Of a DNA stretch of 64,000 bases, positions 1 through 9,060 are shown in pieces. The notes below the pieces were generated by a model, which worked only from the letters and a program-made list of their open reading frames with translations, had not been told where the DNA came from and did not search any database. Source of the DNA: Candidatus Epulonipiscium viviparus. Lineage in GTDB: Bacteria; Bacillota; Clostridia; Lachnospirales; Cellulosilyticaceae. The position numbers and the translations under genes were made by a program. Where the stretch lies: contig NZ_CP117982.1 of NCBI RefSeq assembly GCF_030708075.1, forward strand, positions 558,001-622,000, in the 5' to 3' direction. The stretch's first letter is position 1; every line of letters starts with the position of its first letter.

Positions 1-22
1 GCTACGAGCTAATACTCTCTCT

Positions 23-940
23 TTAGTTAGCAATTACACTTTCATTCCTTCCAAATAATAAATTTAAATCGATGCGCCCCAAAGCGTCAACCGCGCGCTT
101 GCCATCTATTAGCAATCCGACTTTTTCGATATAATAAACTTCTGTTAATGAATTTACAATAGAATCAACCATCATTTGTTCACCATCTTGAGCAATAATT
201 TCTTTGAAGTGATTGCTAGATAAATCTACCTGACATACTCCGTCTTTGGTAACGATATAATTTATAATTGTATTAGAAGGCAGAGTGGGTAGCAAATTGT
301 TTGCTGTAGGACCTTTGATCAATTCTTCGAGAATATACTTTTCTATTGGAACATCTTTATTGACTTCTACCCCTCGTCTTTCGAGAACTAGCTTTTCTTT
401 ATCTTCATCGAGAAAGTATAATTTTAAAGTTTGATAATTGGTTGGTGGATTTGGGTCCATAGTGTTTAAAATAATATTGGATCTATTCATAACACCTATA
501 GGGACACCGTTAGCGGTGGTGATCGGTTTGTCTGCAATAGTCATAGTGAGCCCAGAAATAAAGTTTAAATCGGTGAGTGTATATATAAGTGCAACTCTGG
601 CGAGCATCTGATTTTGGGTACTCAAACTGTTAAATGATTCTGCAAAATCAAGCTGTGCAATACCATTATTAATAGTAATTATAGTCGGTATTGATGAAAT
701 GTTGGACTGATAAGTGCGATCAATTTTGCGGTATAAGGCTTCTGTGATCGAATAAACAATTTCATCGCGATTAAACTGATCACTGAGAATTATGTTAGTT
801 GTCGCTAATTTGTTTTTAGCAGAATCAAAGTGATATAAATGATACTGATTTGGATTGAATTCGTGAGTTTTAACTAATGAACATCCAGAAAGTATAGCAA
901 ATATAATTGACAAACATAAAAGCAAAAAATATTTTTTCAT
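23..940 (-). CDS. GerMN-domain lipoprotein (GerM-like)
   Basis: Probable membrane-anchored lipoprotein of sporulation or germination. The N-terminus is a hydrophobic signal ending in the lipobox LSGC, with the lipidated Cys at residue 20. Two GerMN-like modules follow. The first (about residues 50-155) has an 'ITINNGIAQLDFAESF' core; the second (about 170-285) has 'YFLDEDKEKLVLERR', then 'EELIKGPTANNLLPTLP' and 'CQVDLSSNHF'. That two-module build and about 300 aa length match GerM of Bacillus, which acts in spore cortex and germination. A GGGAGA ribosome site precedes the ATG. It is the last gene of a comEA-like / regulator / kinase / gerM run, 15 bp after the kinase, so the two-component system may control it; that is inference. 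Family call firm, precise role not. Confidence 0.8.
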   Translation of the reverse strand: MKKYFLLLCLSIIFAILSGCSLVKTHEFNPNQYHLYHFDSAKNKLATTNIILSDQFNRDEIVYSITEALYRKIDRTYQSNISSIPTIITINNGIAQLDFAESFNSLSTQNQMLARVALIYTLTDLNFISGLTMTIADKPITTANGVPIGVMNRSNIILNTMDPNPPTNYQTLKLYFLDEDKEKLVLERRGVEVNKDVPIEKYILEELIKGPTANNLLPTLPSNTIINYIVTKDGVCQVDLSSNHFKEIIAQDGEQMMVDSIVNSLTEVYYIEKVGLLIDGKRAVDALGRIDLNLLFGRNESVIAN

Positions 941-955
941 AATTGTCTCCCTTTT

Positions 956-2413
956 CTACTTAGATTGCATTAGAGGGAGTTGCACAATAAATTTAGAACC
1001 TTTCCCTTCTTCGCTTGTAACATTGATAGATCCTTTATGCATAATAACAGTTCTGTAAGTGATAGAAAGGCCAAGTCCGGTGCCTCCGGTTTCGCGATTA
1101 CGTGTTTTGTCAGTTCTGTAGAATCGTTCAAATATTTTAGGTAGCTCATCATTGGCGATACCAATGCCTGTATCTTGTACAATTATATATGCGTTATTAG
1201 AGTCTTCTTTAATGATAACACTAACTTCTCCATGTTCTGGAGTATATTTGATGCCATTTTCGATTAAATTAGATATAGCAAGTGTAAGTTTGAGAGGATC
1301 AACCTCAATTTTGATATCGCGCTCGCTTTCATATACAAGAGAAATTGCTTTTTGAGTTGCAAGTGGAGCCAAGCGTTTTAATATGGCATTGGTTAGTTGG
1401 TTTAAATTTGTTTCTTCCAAATTTAGGTGTAGTTTATTGCTATCTAATTTTACAAGAGACAACAAATCATTGATGATAGTATTTAATCTATCTACTTCGT
1501 GATTTATGTCGAGAAAAAACTCTTGATACATTTCTATTGGAGTATTCTTGTCATTTATAAGAGAATCACTTAGTACTTTTATAGATGCAAGAGGAGTTTT
1601 TAATTCGTGTGAAACATTGGAGACAAAATCTTGGCGAGTTTCATCTACGCGTTGAAGCTTAGCTGTCATTAAATTGAATGCCTTTGCTAATTCGGCCATT
1701 TCAGAACGACCCTTAATAATAATTTTTTCGTCCATGCGCCCATTTGTAACTTCTTCGACAGAAGACATAAGCTCTTTGATGGGTCTAGTAAAAAATGCCG
1801 ATACAAAAAAGCTAAGTAACCCGGTCAAAACGCTGGTAAATAGAGATAATACATATATTTGAGTGGAAACTTCTTCCAATAATAGATATACATCATCGAT
1901 ATTGACCGAAAGCAAGACTACACCTAATATGTTGTTTGTGTTTTCTAAATCTCTAATAGCGACAGCGGTACTCATGATATATTTGCCATCTTTAAGAATT
2001 CTTTCGGCACTATCTCTTTTATTTAAAGCGTTTAATACCTGGTTGGATATAAGCATTGAATTTATATCAATTCTACTGGAATCAGCTACTAAATATCCAT
2101 TTTTATCAATAACAACAACTCTAACAGAAGTACTAAGCTCATTGCCTATTTGTGAAATCTGCGACATAAAGTTAGAATAGTCTTCTCCTTTTTGAAGGTA
2201 GGTGCTATTTTCAACAATTTGACTAGCAACCAGATTTGCTTCACGTATCCATTCCTTTTGACTATTGCTTAGAAAATAGGTTTCGATTCTATTGTGTGCA
2301 AGCAGAGAAAACAGCATAAGGGGTGCTCCGCTTACAACTACAAAAAAGGATAGCAGCTGCCACCTTAAACTATAGAACCAGGGATACTTAATCTTTGAAG
2401 TAATATCCAACAC
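956..2413 (-). CDS. sensor histidine kinase (WalK/PhoR-like)
   Basis: Membrane histidine kinase of 485 aa. Transmembrane segments lie near residues 18-40 and 185-208 and flank an extracytoplasmic sensor of about 140 residues. A HAMP linker follows (about 209-262), then the HisKA box SHELKTPL with phospho-acceptor His269, an N box with Asn386, the G1 box DTGIGI (about 414-419) and the G2 box GGTGLGL (about 443-449). All catalytic boxes are intact. It overlaps the upstream response-regulator gene by 26 bp, so the two are translationally linked and surely partners. The closest named types are PhoR/ResE/WalK kinases of Firmicutes; the signal cannot be read from sequence. The linked GerM lipoprotein suggests an envelope or sporulation output. 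Confidence 0.92.
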   Translation of the reverse strand: MLDITSKIKYPWFYSLRWQLLSFFVVVSGAPLMLFSLLAHNRIETYFLSNSQKEWIREANLVASQIVENSTYLQKGEDYSNFMSQISQIGNELSTSVRVVVIDKNGYLVADSSRIDINSMLISNQVLNALNKRDSAERILKDGKYIMSTAVAIRDLENTNNILGVVLLSVNIDDVYLLLEEVSTQIYVLSLFTSVLTGLLSFFVSAFFTRPIKELMSSVEEVTNGRMDEKIIIKGRSEMAELAKAFNLMTAKLQRVDETRQDFVSNVSHELKTPLASIKVLSDSLINDKNTPIEMYQEFFLDINHEVDRLNTIINDLLSLVKLDSNKLHLNLEETNLNQLTNAILKRLAPLATQKAISLVYESERDIKIEVDPLKLTLAISNLIENGIKYTPEHGEVSVIIKEDSNNAYIIVQDTGIGIANDELPKIFERFYRTDKTRNRETGGTGLGLSITYRTVIMHKGSINVTSEEGKGSKFIVQLPLMQSK

Positions 2414-3071
2414 CCCACTTTGTATAGATATATTCTGGTTGGCCTGGATTTGGCTCTACTTTTTCGCGAAGACGTCGAACATGAACATCAACTGTACGAA
2501 CATCGCCAGGATATCCCTTGCCCCAAATGGAGTCAAGCAGTTGCTCTCTATTGTAGACTTTGCCGCGGTGAGTCGCAAAAAGTTCTAGCATATCAAATTC
2601 TTTTGAGGTTAAATTAATTTCGTTGTTATTTAGAAATACTCTTTTGCTATTGCATTCGAGTCTTAAGTCGCCGATTTCTAGTGTCTTTTTCTCTGTTTCT
2701 TTTTCTTGAATGGAACGTCGTAAAACTGCTTTAATTCGAGCCTTGAGTTCTAAAACGTTAAAAGGCTTGGTAATATAATCATCTGCACCATATTCAAGGC
2801 CCATAATTTTATCCATATCATCGCCTTTTGCAGTGAGCATAATAATTGGAACATTAGAAAACTCTCTAACGATTTGGCATACTTCGAGCCCAGTATATTC
2901 AGGTAACATGACATCTAAAATGACAACATCATAGTTTTCGCTTTTGATTGCATTTATAGCTTCGGCACCGTCATAGGCGCTATCAACATCCCAACCCTCT
3001 TGTGATAAACTAAAGACAATTCCTTTCACAATTAGTTTCTCATCATCTACTACTAAAGCCTTGATTTTCAT
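2388..3071 (-). CDS. OmpR/PhoB-family response regulator
   Basis: DNA-binding response regulator of 227 aa. The receiver domain (1-120) carries the acidic pocket VVDDE, phospho-acceptor Asp53 in 'VVILDVMLP', the conserved Thr in 'IMLTAK' and the Lys of 'ITKPF'. An OmpR-type winged helix (about 130-227) has 'LTSKEFDMLELF' and 'RTVDVHVRRLREKVE'. An AGGAGG-like site lies before the ATG. It is followed by its kinase with a 26 bp overlap. It resembles WalR/PhoP-type regulators of Firmicutes, but nothing here identifies its regulon. Confidence 0.92.
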   Translation of the reverse strand: MKIKALVVDDEKLIVKGIVFSLSQEGWDVDSAYDGAEAINAIKSENYDVVILDVMLPEYTGLEVCQIVREFSNVPIIMLTAKGDDMDKIMGLEYGADDYITKPFNVLELKARIKAVLRRSIQEKETEKKTLEIGDLRLECNSKRVFLNNNEINLTSKEFDMLELFATHRGKVYNREQLLDSIWGKGYPGDVRTVDVHVRRLREKVEPNPGQPEYIYTKWGVGYYFKD

Positions 3072-3080
3072 AATTTCCTC

Positions 3081-3731
3081 CTAATTAATTGTTATTAAAT
3101 CTTTGATATTATCGAGAGTGGCATCTCCGATCCCTGACACATCTAAAATCTCGTTGATATCTGTAAATTCTCCGTTTTGTTCTATATAGCTGAGAATAGA
3201 AGTTGCTTTAACAGGACCAATTCCAGGGAGCGAATCGAGCTCAGCTAGCGTTGCAGTATTTATGTGTATTAAGCCATCGTCTGATTGAGAAGCAATAGAA
3301 GAAATGGTAGCCTGAGTCATAACAGGTACTTCATCATCAAACGCTGGAATATATACCTTAGAGTTTGTAGTAACCGTCGCAGCAAGATTGATAGTTGCTA
3401 GATCGGCATCATTGGTTAAACCACCAGCCATGACAACAAGGTCATTGATTAGCTCACCTTCAGCGATATTATAAACACCAGGATTAATTACTTCTCCATC
3501 GATATGAATAGGTATTATTGATGGCGCTGGTGGTGTGGTTGAAATATTTGTAGCATGAGTCTGATTAGTATCGATAGTTTTCATTTGATCAATCTCATGT
3601 AGCATAGAAATCGCGGTTTCATGTTGCGAGGGCATAATGATCTGATCATCGTTATTATTATATAATGCGAAACCAGAGATACAACCCGCAAGACCCGCAA
3701 ATAAAGCTATTCCTTTGTATTTTTCTTTCAT
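3081..3731 (-). CDS. comEA: ComEA-like DNA-binding protein (SLBB + helix-hairpin-helix)
   Basis: Membrane-anchored protein with the ComEA build. A transmembrane segment lies near residues 8-24, then a linker, an SLBB-type domain (about 75-130; 'IHIDGEVINPGVYNI'), and a C-terminal double helix-hairpin-helix (about 155-216) with 'INTATLAELDSLPGIG' and 'ILDVSGIGDATLDNI'. In competent Firmicutes ComEA binds incoming DNA outside the membrane and hands it to the ComEC channel. No comEC or pilus gene is in the window, so transformability cannot be inferred. It ends 9 bp before the response-regulator gene and may be first in that operon. Confidence 0.85.
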   Translation of the reverse strand: MKEKYKGIALFAGLAGCISGFALYNNNDDQIIMPSQHETAISMLHEIDQMKTIDTNQTHATNISTTPPAPSIIPIHIDGEVINPGVYNIAEGELINDLVVMAGGLTNDADLATINLAATVTTNSKVYIPAFDDEVPVMTQATISSIASQSDDGLIHINTATLAELDSLPGIGPVKATSILSYIEQNGEFTDINEILDVSGIGDATLDNIKDLITIN

Positions 3732-3901
3732 AAATCACCTCGTATTAAAGTGTTAACATTTTTTTTGAAAAATAGTCAGGCTCTAGCAAAATATTTCAAA
3801 TTATTTTTTAATTATATTAGGATAGTACAAAAAGGTACATTTTGTAAAGTATTTTTTCACTTTTTTTTAAAAATGTTTAAATAAATTTTTGGACGCGTAT
3901 A

Positions 3902-3928
3902 TTGCACGGTGATATTTTATGTTATACT
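3902..3928 (+). promoter_or_regulatory. candidate sigma-A promoter of dacF-like gene
   Basis: TTGCAC (3902-3907) and TATACT (3923-3928) are separated by 15 bp, somewhat short, about 45 bp upstream of the carboxypeptidase start. The 3732-3972 gap is otherwise very AT-rich with no ORF. Confidence 0.5.
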
Positions 3929-3972
3929 AACTATGGCTCACATCATTCTAAAGAGAAAAGGAGATCAAATTG

Positions 3973-5253
3973 ATGAATAAACAACTTATAAAAATAATGT
4001 TATGTGTATTTTTACTAATATTCCCCAAAATTTGTATTGCACAAGAAGTTCCAAAGATAAATGCAGAAGCGGCAATTCTAATGGATGCCAAAACAGGAAC
4101 CATTCTTTATGAGAAAAATGCGTATAACAGATACTATCCAGCAAGTATAACAAAATTGATGACAGCTTACTTGGCAATCCAACATCTAAATCCTAATGAC
4201 TATATAACGTTTTCGAATCACGCAGTAACGAGTATAGATTCGGATAGTAGTCGAATAGGAATGCGTGAAGGAGAAAAATTGTTAGTTGATCAGGCATTAC
4301 ATGCTTTATTATTAGACTCGGCAAATGACGTTGCAAATGCATTAGGAGAAGCGGTTTCTGGAACGACAGAAAATTTTGCGCAGCTAATGACAAAAACAGC
4401 GCACGACTTTGGCGCAACAGCAACAAACTTTGCAAATCCTCATGGACTGCATAATTCAAAACATTATACAACTCCCTACGATATGGCATTGATAACAAAA
4501 GCGATTTATAATGATGAATACTTAAGAGAAATTATGGATACCCCAACATATCAGATTCCGTCGACTAATTTGTCAAATAAGACGATTTATCTATCGCAAA
4601 GTCATGCTCTTATGAATCCTATTAGAGATAGCCAGCGATATCGTGAAGATGTAATCTTGGGAAAAACAGGTTATACAACACCAGCTGGTAATACGCTTGT
4701 AACCGTGGGAAAACGAGGTGAAGTTGAACTAATAGTGGTGATAATGAAAGGTCATCTTCAAAACTATTATAACGATACCAATGCGCTATTGGACTATGGA
4801 TTTAAATCTTATACAGCATTAAATTTGAATACACCCAATGAGGTGATTACAGTAGCTCCGCTATATTCTATTCAAAGTGGAAAATTGTTTGAAGTTGCAA
4901 CGTGTGAGATTTCTACTAAGGATAAAATAAGTATAGTAGTTCGTTCAAATGTATATAAAAAAGACTTGGAAGTAATAATGGATCTAGAAGAAAATTTGCG
5001 ATTAGGTGCTAAAGAAGGAGATACTGTTGGAACAATCACCTATATGCATAATGGAAAAAAACTAGAATCTAGTGAACTTATTATTTCCAAAATTAATTTT
5101 AAACCAGCAACGAGCCTGTATAGTGAGCCAAATGAGTCTAAGAGTACATCTATATTTAATGTAGATTTTATTGTAGTTGCCGTTGTAGGTATAAGCATTT
5201 TATTTATAATGACTAAGCATAAAAAAAGAAAATTTCGTTTTGATGGAAAATAA
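3973..5253 (+). CDS. dacF: D-alanyl-D-alanine carboxypeptidase (DacF-like)
   Basis: Penicillin-binding protein of the S11 family that trims the terminal D-Ala of peptidoglycan stem peptides outside the membrane. It has an N-terminal signal peptide, the SxxK active site 'PASITK' (near residue 59), the SxN motif in 'LLLDSAND' (near 118) and the KTG motif in 'LGKTGYTTPAG' (near 222). A PBP5-type C-terminal beta domain is followed by a hydrophobic anchor and a basic tail (about 395-426). The AAAAGGAG site fits the ATG at 3973 better than the TTG just before it. Length and order match DacF/DacA of Clostridia. A bidirectional terminator follows. DacF proteins often act in spore cortex formation, but the vegetative DacA role is equally possible. 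Confidence 0.92.
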   Translation: MNKQLIKIMLCVFLLIFPKICIAQEVPKINAEAAILMDAKTGTILYEKNAYNRYYPASITKLMTAYLAIQHLNPNDYITFSNHAVTSIDSDSSRIGMREGEKLLVDQALHALLLDSANDVANALGEAVSGTTENFAQLMTKTAHDFGATATNFANPHGLHNSKHYTTPYDMALITKAIYNDEYLREIMDTPTYQIPSTNLSNKTIYLSQSHALMNPIRDSQRYREDVILGKTGYTTPAGNTLVTVGKRGEVELIVVIMKGHLQNYYNDTNALLDYGFKSYTALNLNTPNEVITVAPLYSIQSGKLFEVATCEISTKDKISIVVRSNVYKKDLEVIMDLEENLRLGAKEGDTVGTITYMHNGKKLESSELIISKINFKPATSLYSEPNESKSTSIFNVDFIVVAVVGISILFIMTKHKKRKFRFDGK

Positions 5254-5265
5254 GTAAAATTTGAT

Positions 5266-5299
5266 GCCCCTATCCTAAACAGAGAAGGGGCTATTTTTT
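5266..5299 (+). terminator. intrinsic terminator between dacF-like gene and yebC
   Basis: GCCCCT (5266-5271) pairs with AGGGGC (5286-5291), followed by TATTTTTTA. It lies between convergent genes and ends on the yebC stop. Confidence 0.8.
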
Positions 5300-6032
5300 A
5301 TTCATCAAAATTGCTACAATTGTGGTAGACTTCTTGGACATCATCATCAGATTCTAGTAAGTCTAGCAATTTGGTGAAAGCTTTAATATTATCATCAGCA
5401 ATTTCTGCATTGGTGGTAGGAAGCATAGTAACTTGACCGCTAGAAATTTTTATGCCGGCATCTTCTATGGCTTTATACACATCGGCAAAAGCATCCTTAG
5501 AAGTGGTGATAACATAGCCCTCATATTCAGCGGCAAAGTCGTCTGCTCCAGCTTCGAGACTTAGCATCATGAGATCATCTTCGTCTATGTTGGTATCTTC
5601 TTTTTCGATAATAATTTCGCCTTTTTCTTCGAACATAAATGATACGCATCCAGAGGTACCCATATTGCCATTGCCTTTTGAAAATGCGGCACGTACATTG
5701 GCAGCGGTACGATTTTTGTTATCGGTAAGTGTTTCGACGATAACCGCGATACCATTGGGACCATACCCTTCATATGTGATATATTCGTAATTTACGCCAT
5801 CTGCATCACCTTCAGCTTTTTTAATGCTTCGAGCTATTGTATCATTAGGCATATTATTAGATTTTGCTTTGGCAATAATGTCTTTTAGTCTATTGTTAGT
5901 ATTAGGATCAGAGCCACCACTTTTAACAGCAACAGCAATTTCTCGACCCAGCTTGGTGAAAATTTTACCTTTCTGCGCATCATTTTTGGCTTTACGATGT
6001 TTTATGTTTGCAAACTTTGAGTGTCCTGACAT
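5298..6032 (-). CDS. yebC: YebC/PmpR-family regulatory protein
   Basis: Cytoplasmic YebC/PmpR protein of 244 aa, the standard family length. It opens with the signature '[16 protein letters not shown]' followed by '[15 protein letters not shown]', and the middle has the typical acidic '[11 protein letters not shown]' and '[19 protein letters not shown]' blocks. Members were described as transcription regulators and more recently linked to translation of difficult peptide stretches; which applies here is unknown. It stands alone, convergent with the dacF-like gene. Confidence 0.93.
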   Translation of the reverse strand: MSGHSKFANIKHRKAKNDAQKGKIFTKLGREIAVAVKSGGSDPNTNNRLKDIIAKAKSNNMPNDTIARSIKKAEGDADGVNYEYITYEGYGPNGIAVIVETLTDNKNRTAANVRAAFSKGNGNMGTSGCVSFMFEEKGEIIIEKEDTNIDEDDLMMLSLEAGADDFAAEYEGYVITTSKDAFADVYKAIEDAGIKISSGQVTMLPTTNAEIADDNIKAFTKLLDLLESDDDVQEVYHNCSNFDE

Positions 6033-6148
6033 AATTACCTCCTAAAAATTTTTAAATTATATGTCTTTGAAAACTTCTACTATTTACTATTTTATTGATT
6101 TTATTGATTTAATCAAGGGGGTAGATTTTTATTTCTTAAAATAAGGCC

Positions 6149-6177
6149 TTGAAGAAGTTATGAGTGATAGATATACT
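6149..6177 (+). promoter_or_regulatory. promoter of the DUF5721-like gene
   Basis: TTGAAG (6149-6154), a 17 bp spacer, then TATACT (6172-6177): a good sigma-A match 80 bp upstream of the ATG at 6257. Confidence 0.6.
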
Positions 6178-6256
6178 ATGAAAAAGAAAAGCAATGAATT
6201 GGTATAAAATGTAAATTTTGCGCCAGAAATGTCAAAATGGCTAAAAGGAGGGTTAT

Positions 6257-6709
6257 ATGAAGCAATTTTTAATAGTAGAAAATGATAAATTTATGGATAC
6301 ATTATTTAAAAATTCGCTTTTTGATTCGTTTTTAACGCAAGAGATAACATTATATACTGATATAAAATATAAAATTGATGGAACTCTTCATAAAAATTTT
6401 CATGTAAACGATAACGTTCCTGCCGCACCATTTATGTCGTGGAAATTTTTGAAAAATAAGATAATTCATCTATTTTCTCAAACTGATAAAGTGCAGTATC
6501 TCAAAATTATTTTTTTGACAACAAAAGAAAAAACAGAGCAAATTTCAACAGATGCAAAGTCATTTGTTTTAAATATTATGTATGAAAATAAAGCTTTTAT
6601 TTTAACCTCGGCTTGGAGCCCCAAAATATTTATAATGGATAAGAGCGCAGAAATTGAGTGGGATGCAAAAATAGAAAGATTTTTATTGCAATATAAGTTT
6701 ATTAAGTAA
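6257..6709 (+). CDS. DUF5721-like protein of unknown function
   Basis: A 150 aa soluble protein with no catalytic motif I can name. Its start ('FMDTLFKNSLFDSFLTQE'), the 'KIDGTLHKNF' block and the 'FVLNIMYENKAFILTSAW' / 'AEIEWDAKIERFLLQY' ending fit my memory of the DUF5721 family, which is common in Lachnospiraceae. The match is from recollection, not a search. It is monocistronic: its own promoter lies upstream and a hairpin downstream. An AAAGGAGGG site supports the ATG. Confidence 0.6.
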   Translation: MKQFLIVENDKFMDTLFKNSLFDSFLTQEITLYTDIKYKIDGTLHKNFHVNDNVPAAPFMSWKFLKNKIIHLFSQTDKVQYLKIIFLTTKEKTEQISTDAKSFVLNIMYENKAFILTSAWSPKIFIMDKSAEIEWDAKIERFLLQYKFIK

Positions 6710-6735
6710 AAAAGCGACCTCGAAGACCGAGGCGC
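6709..6735 (-). terminator. intrinsic terminator of the SASP gene (partly bidirectional)
   Basis: An 8 bp stem with one bulge pairs GCG-CCTCG with CGAGG-CGC around a 5 nt loop; read on the minus strand it runs directly into six T. On the plus strand the T run is weak. Confidence 0.7.
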
Positions 6736-6740
6736 CTGTA

Positions 6741-6905
6741 TTATTGATCTTTCATTTGCTGTTCTTGAGCTTTGATCATGCGTCTAACCATTTCGCCGCC
6801 GATTTTACCAGATGGACGAGCATTGCTGTTATACCTTTGTGCTAGTGAAATACCTAGATCCGCCGCTATTTCTTGTTTCATAGATTCCAATGATTTATTT
6901 TTCAT
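6741..6905 (-). CDS. alpha/beta-type small acid-soluble spore protein
   Basis: A 54 aa ORF. The protein starts 'MKNKSLESMKQEIAADLGI' and contains 'NARPSGKIGGEMVRRMI', the hallmark of alpha/beta-type SASPs that coat DNA in the forespore and protect it from UV and heat. It is slightly shorter than Bacillus SspA (about 70 aa) but keeps both conserved blocks. A GGGAGAG site precedes the ATG, and a hairpin plus six T follows on the same strand. SASP genes are usually monocistronic and sigma-G dependent; I could not confirm a sigma-G promoter. This is strong evidence that the host forms endospores or had a spore-forming ancestor. Confidence 0.92.
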   Translation of the reverse strand: MKNKSLESMKQEIAADLGISLAQRYNSNARPSGKIGGEMVRRMIKAQEQQMKDQ

Positions 6906-7021
6906 ATAACTCTCCCTTGCCGTCTAATTATTAACTCGATATTTATAGTAGTAATGTTCCCATTTGACGATAGAATATTACAGTAAATTTTGGAAATTTT
7001 CATGTTTTCGCAAATTAGATA

Positions 7022-7050
7022 TTGACAAATTATATGTAAATTAGTAATAT
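7022..7050 (+). promoter_or_regulatory. strong sigma-A promoter of htpG
   Basis: Perfect TTGACA (7022-7027), 17 bp spacer, TAATAT (7045-7050), about 40 bp before the htpG start. I saw no CIRCE-type inverted repeat, so heat control by HrcA is not supported. Confidence 0.8.
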
Positions 7051-7092
7051 TTAGGTGACAAAATTTTTATTAGTGAAAGGATGACAGATTTT

Positions 7093-9000
7093 ATGTCTAA
7101 AAAAGGTAATTTATCAATTCATAGTGAAAACATTTTTCCTATAATTAAAAAGTGGTTATATTCAGACCACGATATTTTTGTGAGAGAGCTTATTTCTAAT
7201 GCTGCAGATGCTATTCTCAAATTTAAAAAACTTTGCGATATTGGAGAAGCGGCAGACAATTTAAACGAGCCTTTTAAAATCACTGTGACTGTTGATAAAG
7301 AAGCATCAACCATTACGATATCTGATAATGGTATAGGTTTAACAGAGGAAGAAATCGAAAAATATATTAATCAAATTGCTTTTTCAGGAGCAGAAGACTT
7401 TTTGAGTAAGTATAAAGATAAAATGGACGATGATCAGATTATTGGACATTTTGGACTAGGATTTTATTCGGCATTTATGGTATCATCTCAGGTACAAATC
7501 AATACGCTTTCATATGAAGGTGGCGAGTCACTTTTATGGACTTGTGATGGAGGGACTACCTTCGAATTAGAAGAGGGAACTAGAACGACAAGAGGAACAG
7601 ATATAATATTGCATATAGCAGAAGAGAGCAGGGAATTTTTGGGATTCTATCATCTATCTAAGATAGTAGAAAAGTATTGCTCATTTATGTCTATTCCTAT
7701 CTATATGGTGGATGCAAATAAAAAAACTGAAGAAGCCGAAGAAACTGAAGAAGCCGATGTAGAAGATATTGATACAGAAGAAGTTGATGAAGCGCAAGCA
7801 AAGCCTATCAATGATATAAATCCGTTATATACATTACCGCCAGCAGAATGTACTGATGATCAATATAAAGACTTTTATAGAAAAACTTTTTCGGATTACC
7901 ATGAGCCTCTATTTTGGATTCATCTAAATATGGATTATCCATTTAAGCTTAAGGGAATTTTGTATTTTCCAAAGCTACAAAATGATTTTGAAATAGCAGA
8001 AGGAAAGATTAAACTTTACAATAATCAGGTTTTTGTAGCAGATAATATAAAAGAAGTGATTCCGGAATTTTTGTTGCTATTAAAAGGTGTGTTAGATTGC
8101 CCAGATTTGCCTCTTAATGTATCGAGAAGCTTTCTGCAAAATGATGGATTTGTAAAGAAAATCTCTGATTATATCACTAAAAAAGTAGCAGATAAACTTA
8201 TTTCGCTTTATAAAAAAGAGAACGAAAAATATAAAAAGTTTTGGGATGATATTTCCCCATTCATCAAATATGGTTGCTTAAGAGATCAAAAATTTTCAGA
8301 CAAAATTAATGACTACATTTTGTTTAAAACACTTGATGATGAGCACGTAACTATGGCAGAGTATTTAGGGCATGATCTTCCAGATGCCAAAGACCAAAAA
8401 GCTGATGAACCACAGGATAAAATTTTCTATGTTTCAGATAAAGAAAAGCAATCCCAATATATTGAATTATTTAAAGAAAATAACTTGCATGCGATATATT
8501 TGCCGCATCCGATTGACGCATCATTTATTTCACATATAGAATCAAGAAATCCGTCACTGAAGTTTATGCGTATTGATTCGGATGTTTCTGGAGCGTTAGG
8601 AGAAGGAGAAGCAGACAAAACTAATGAAGGTGAAATTGCTAGTTTGTTTAAAGTAGCATTGAACCAAGATGATATTAAAGTTTCTATTGAAAACTTAAAT
8701 AGCGATACAACTCCGTCTATGATTTTGGTTTCTGAAGAAGGAAGACGTATGCAAGAAATGATGAAAATGTATGGAATGCCAACGGATAATCTACCGGCTT
8801 CTGATATGACATTAGTATTAAACCAAAACCATACGCTGATTAAAAATTTGACAAACGATTCTGTAGATGCAACAACAAAGGATCTAATTTGTAAGCATTT
8901 ATATGATTTAGCACTTATTTCAAATCAATCATTATCTCCAGATGCAATGAAGGAATTTTTGATGAGGAACTGCGAATTATTGTTAAACCTTACTAAATAA
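7093..9000 (+). CDS. htpG: molecular chaperone HtpG (Hsp90)
   Basis: Dimeric cytosolic Hsp90 chaperone. The N-terminal GHKL ATPase has 'DHDIFVRELISNAADAI', 'SDNGIGLT' and the lid 'GHFGLGFYSAFMV'; the middle domain has 'LPLNVSRSFLQND' with the catalytic Arg; the C-terminal dimer domain follows 'MMKMYGMP'. I chose ATG 7093 because the ribosome site abuts the ATG at 7081, and the family normally starts just before 'KKGNLSIHSEN'. Residues about 212-235 are a highly acidic linker built on a duplicated 'TEEAEE'-like unit; E. coli HtpG lacks such a charged linker, but several clostridial HtpGs have one. Total length about 635 aa is normal. Confidence 0.96.
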   Translation: MSKKGNLSIHSENIFPIIKKWLYSDHDIFVRELISNAADAILKFKKLCDIGEAADNLNEPFKITVTVDKEASTITISDNGIGLTEEEIEKYINQIAFSGAEDFLSKYKDKMDDDQIIGHFGLGFYSAFMVSSQVQINTLSYEGGESLLWTCDGGTTFELEEGTRTTRGTDIILHIAEESREFLGFYHLSKIVEKYCSFMSIPIYMVDANKKTEEAEETEEADVEDIDTEEVDEAQAKPINDINPLYTLPPAECTDDQYKDFYRKTFSDYHEPLFWIHLNMDYPFKLKGILYFPKLQNDFEIAEGKIKLYNNQVFVADNIKEVIPEFLLLLKGVLDCPDLPLNVSRSFLQNDGFVKKISDYITKKVADKLISLYKKENEKYKKFWDDISPFIKYGCLRDQKFSDKINDYILFKTLDDEHVTMAEYLGHDLPDAKDQKADEPQDKIFYVSDKEKQSQYIELFKENNLHAIYLPHPIDASFISHIESRNPSLKFMRIDSDVSGALGEGEADKTNEGEIASLFKVALNQDDIKVSIENLNSDTTPSMILVSEEGRRMQEMMKMYGMPTDNLPASDMTLVLNQNHTLIKNLTNDSVDATTKDLICKHLYDLALISNQSLSPDAMKEFLMRNCELLLNLTK

Positions 9001-9060
9001 TTATAAAAAACATTATATGTGAGGAGAATTTTCTCTCCGACAGCCAAGAGAGGGTCGATT

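Noticed and set aside
6906-7092. CIRCE heat-shock element before htpG
   Set aside because: No TTAGCACTC-N9-GAGTGCTAA-like repeat could be found.
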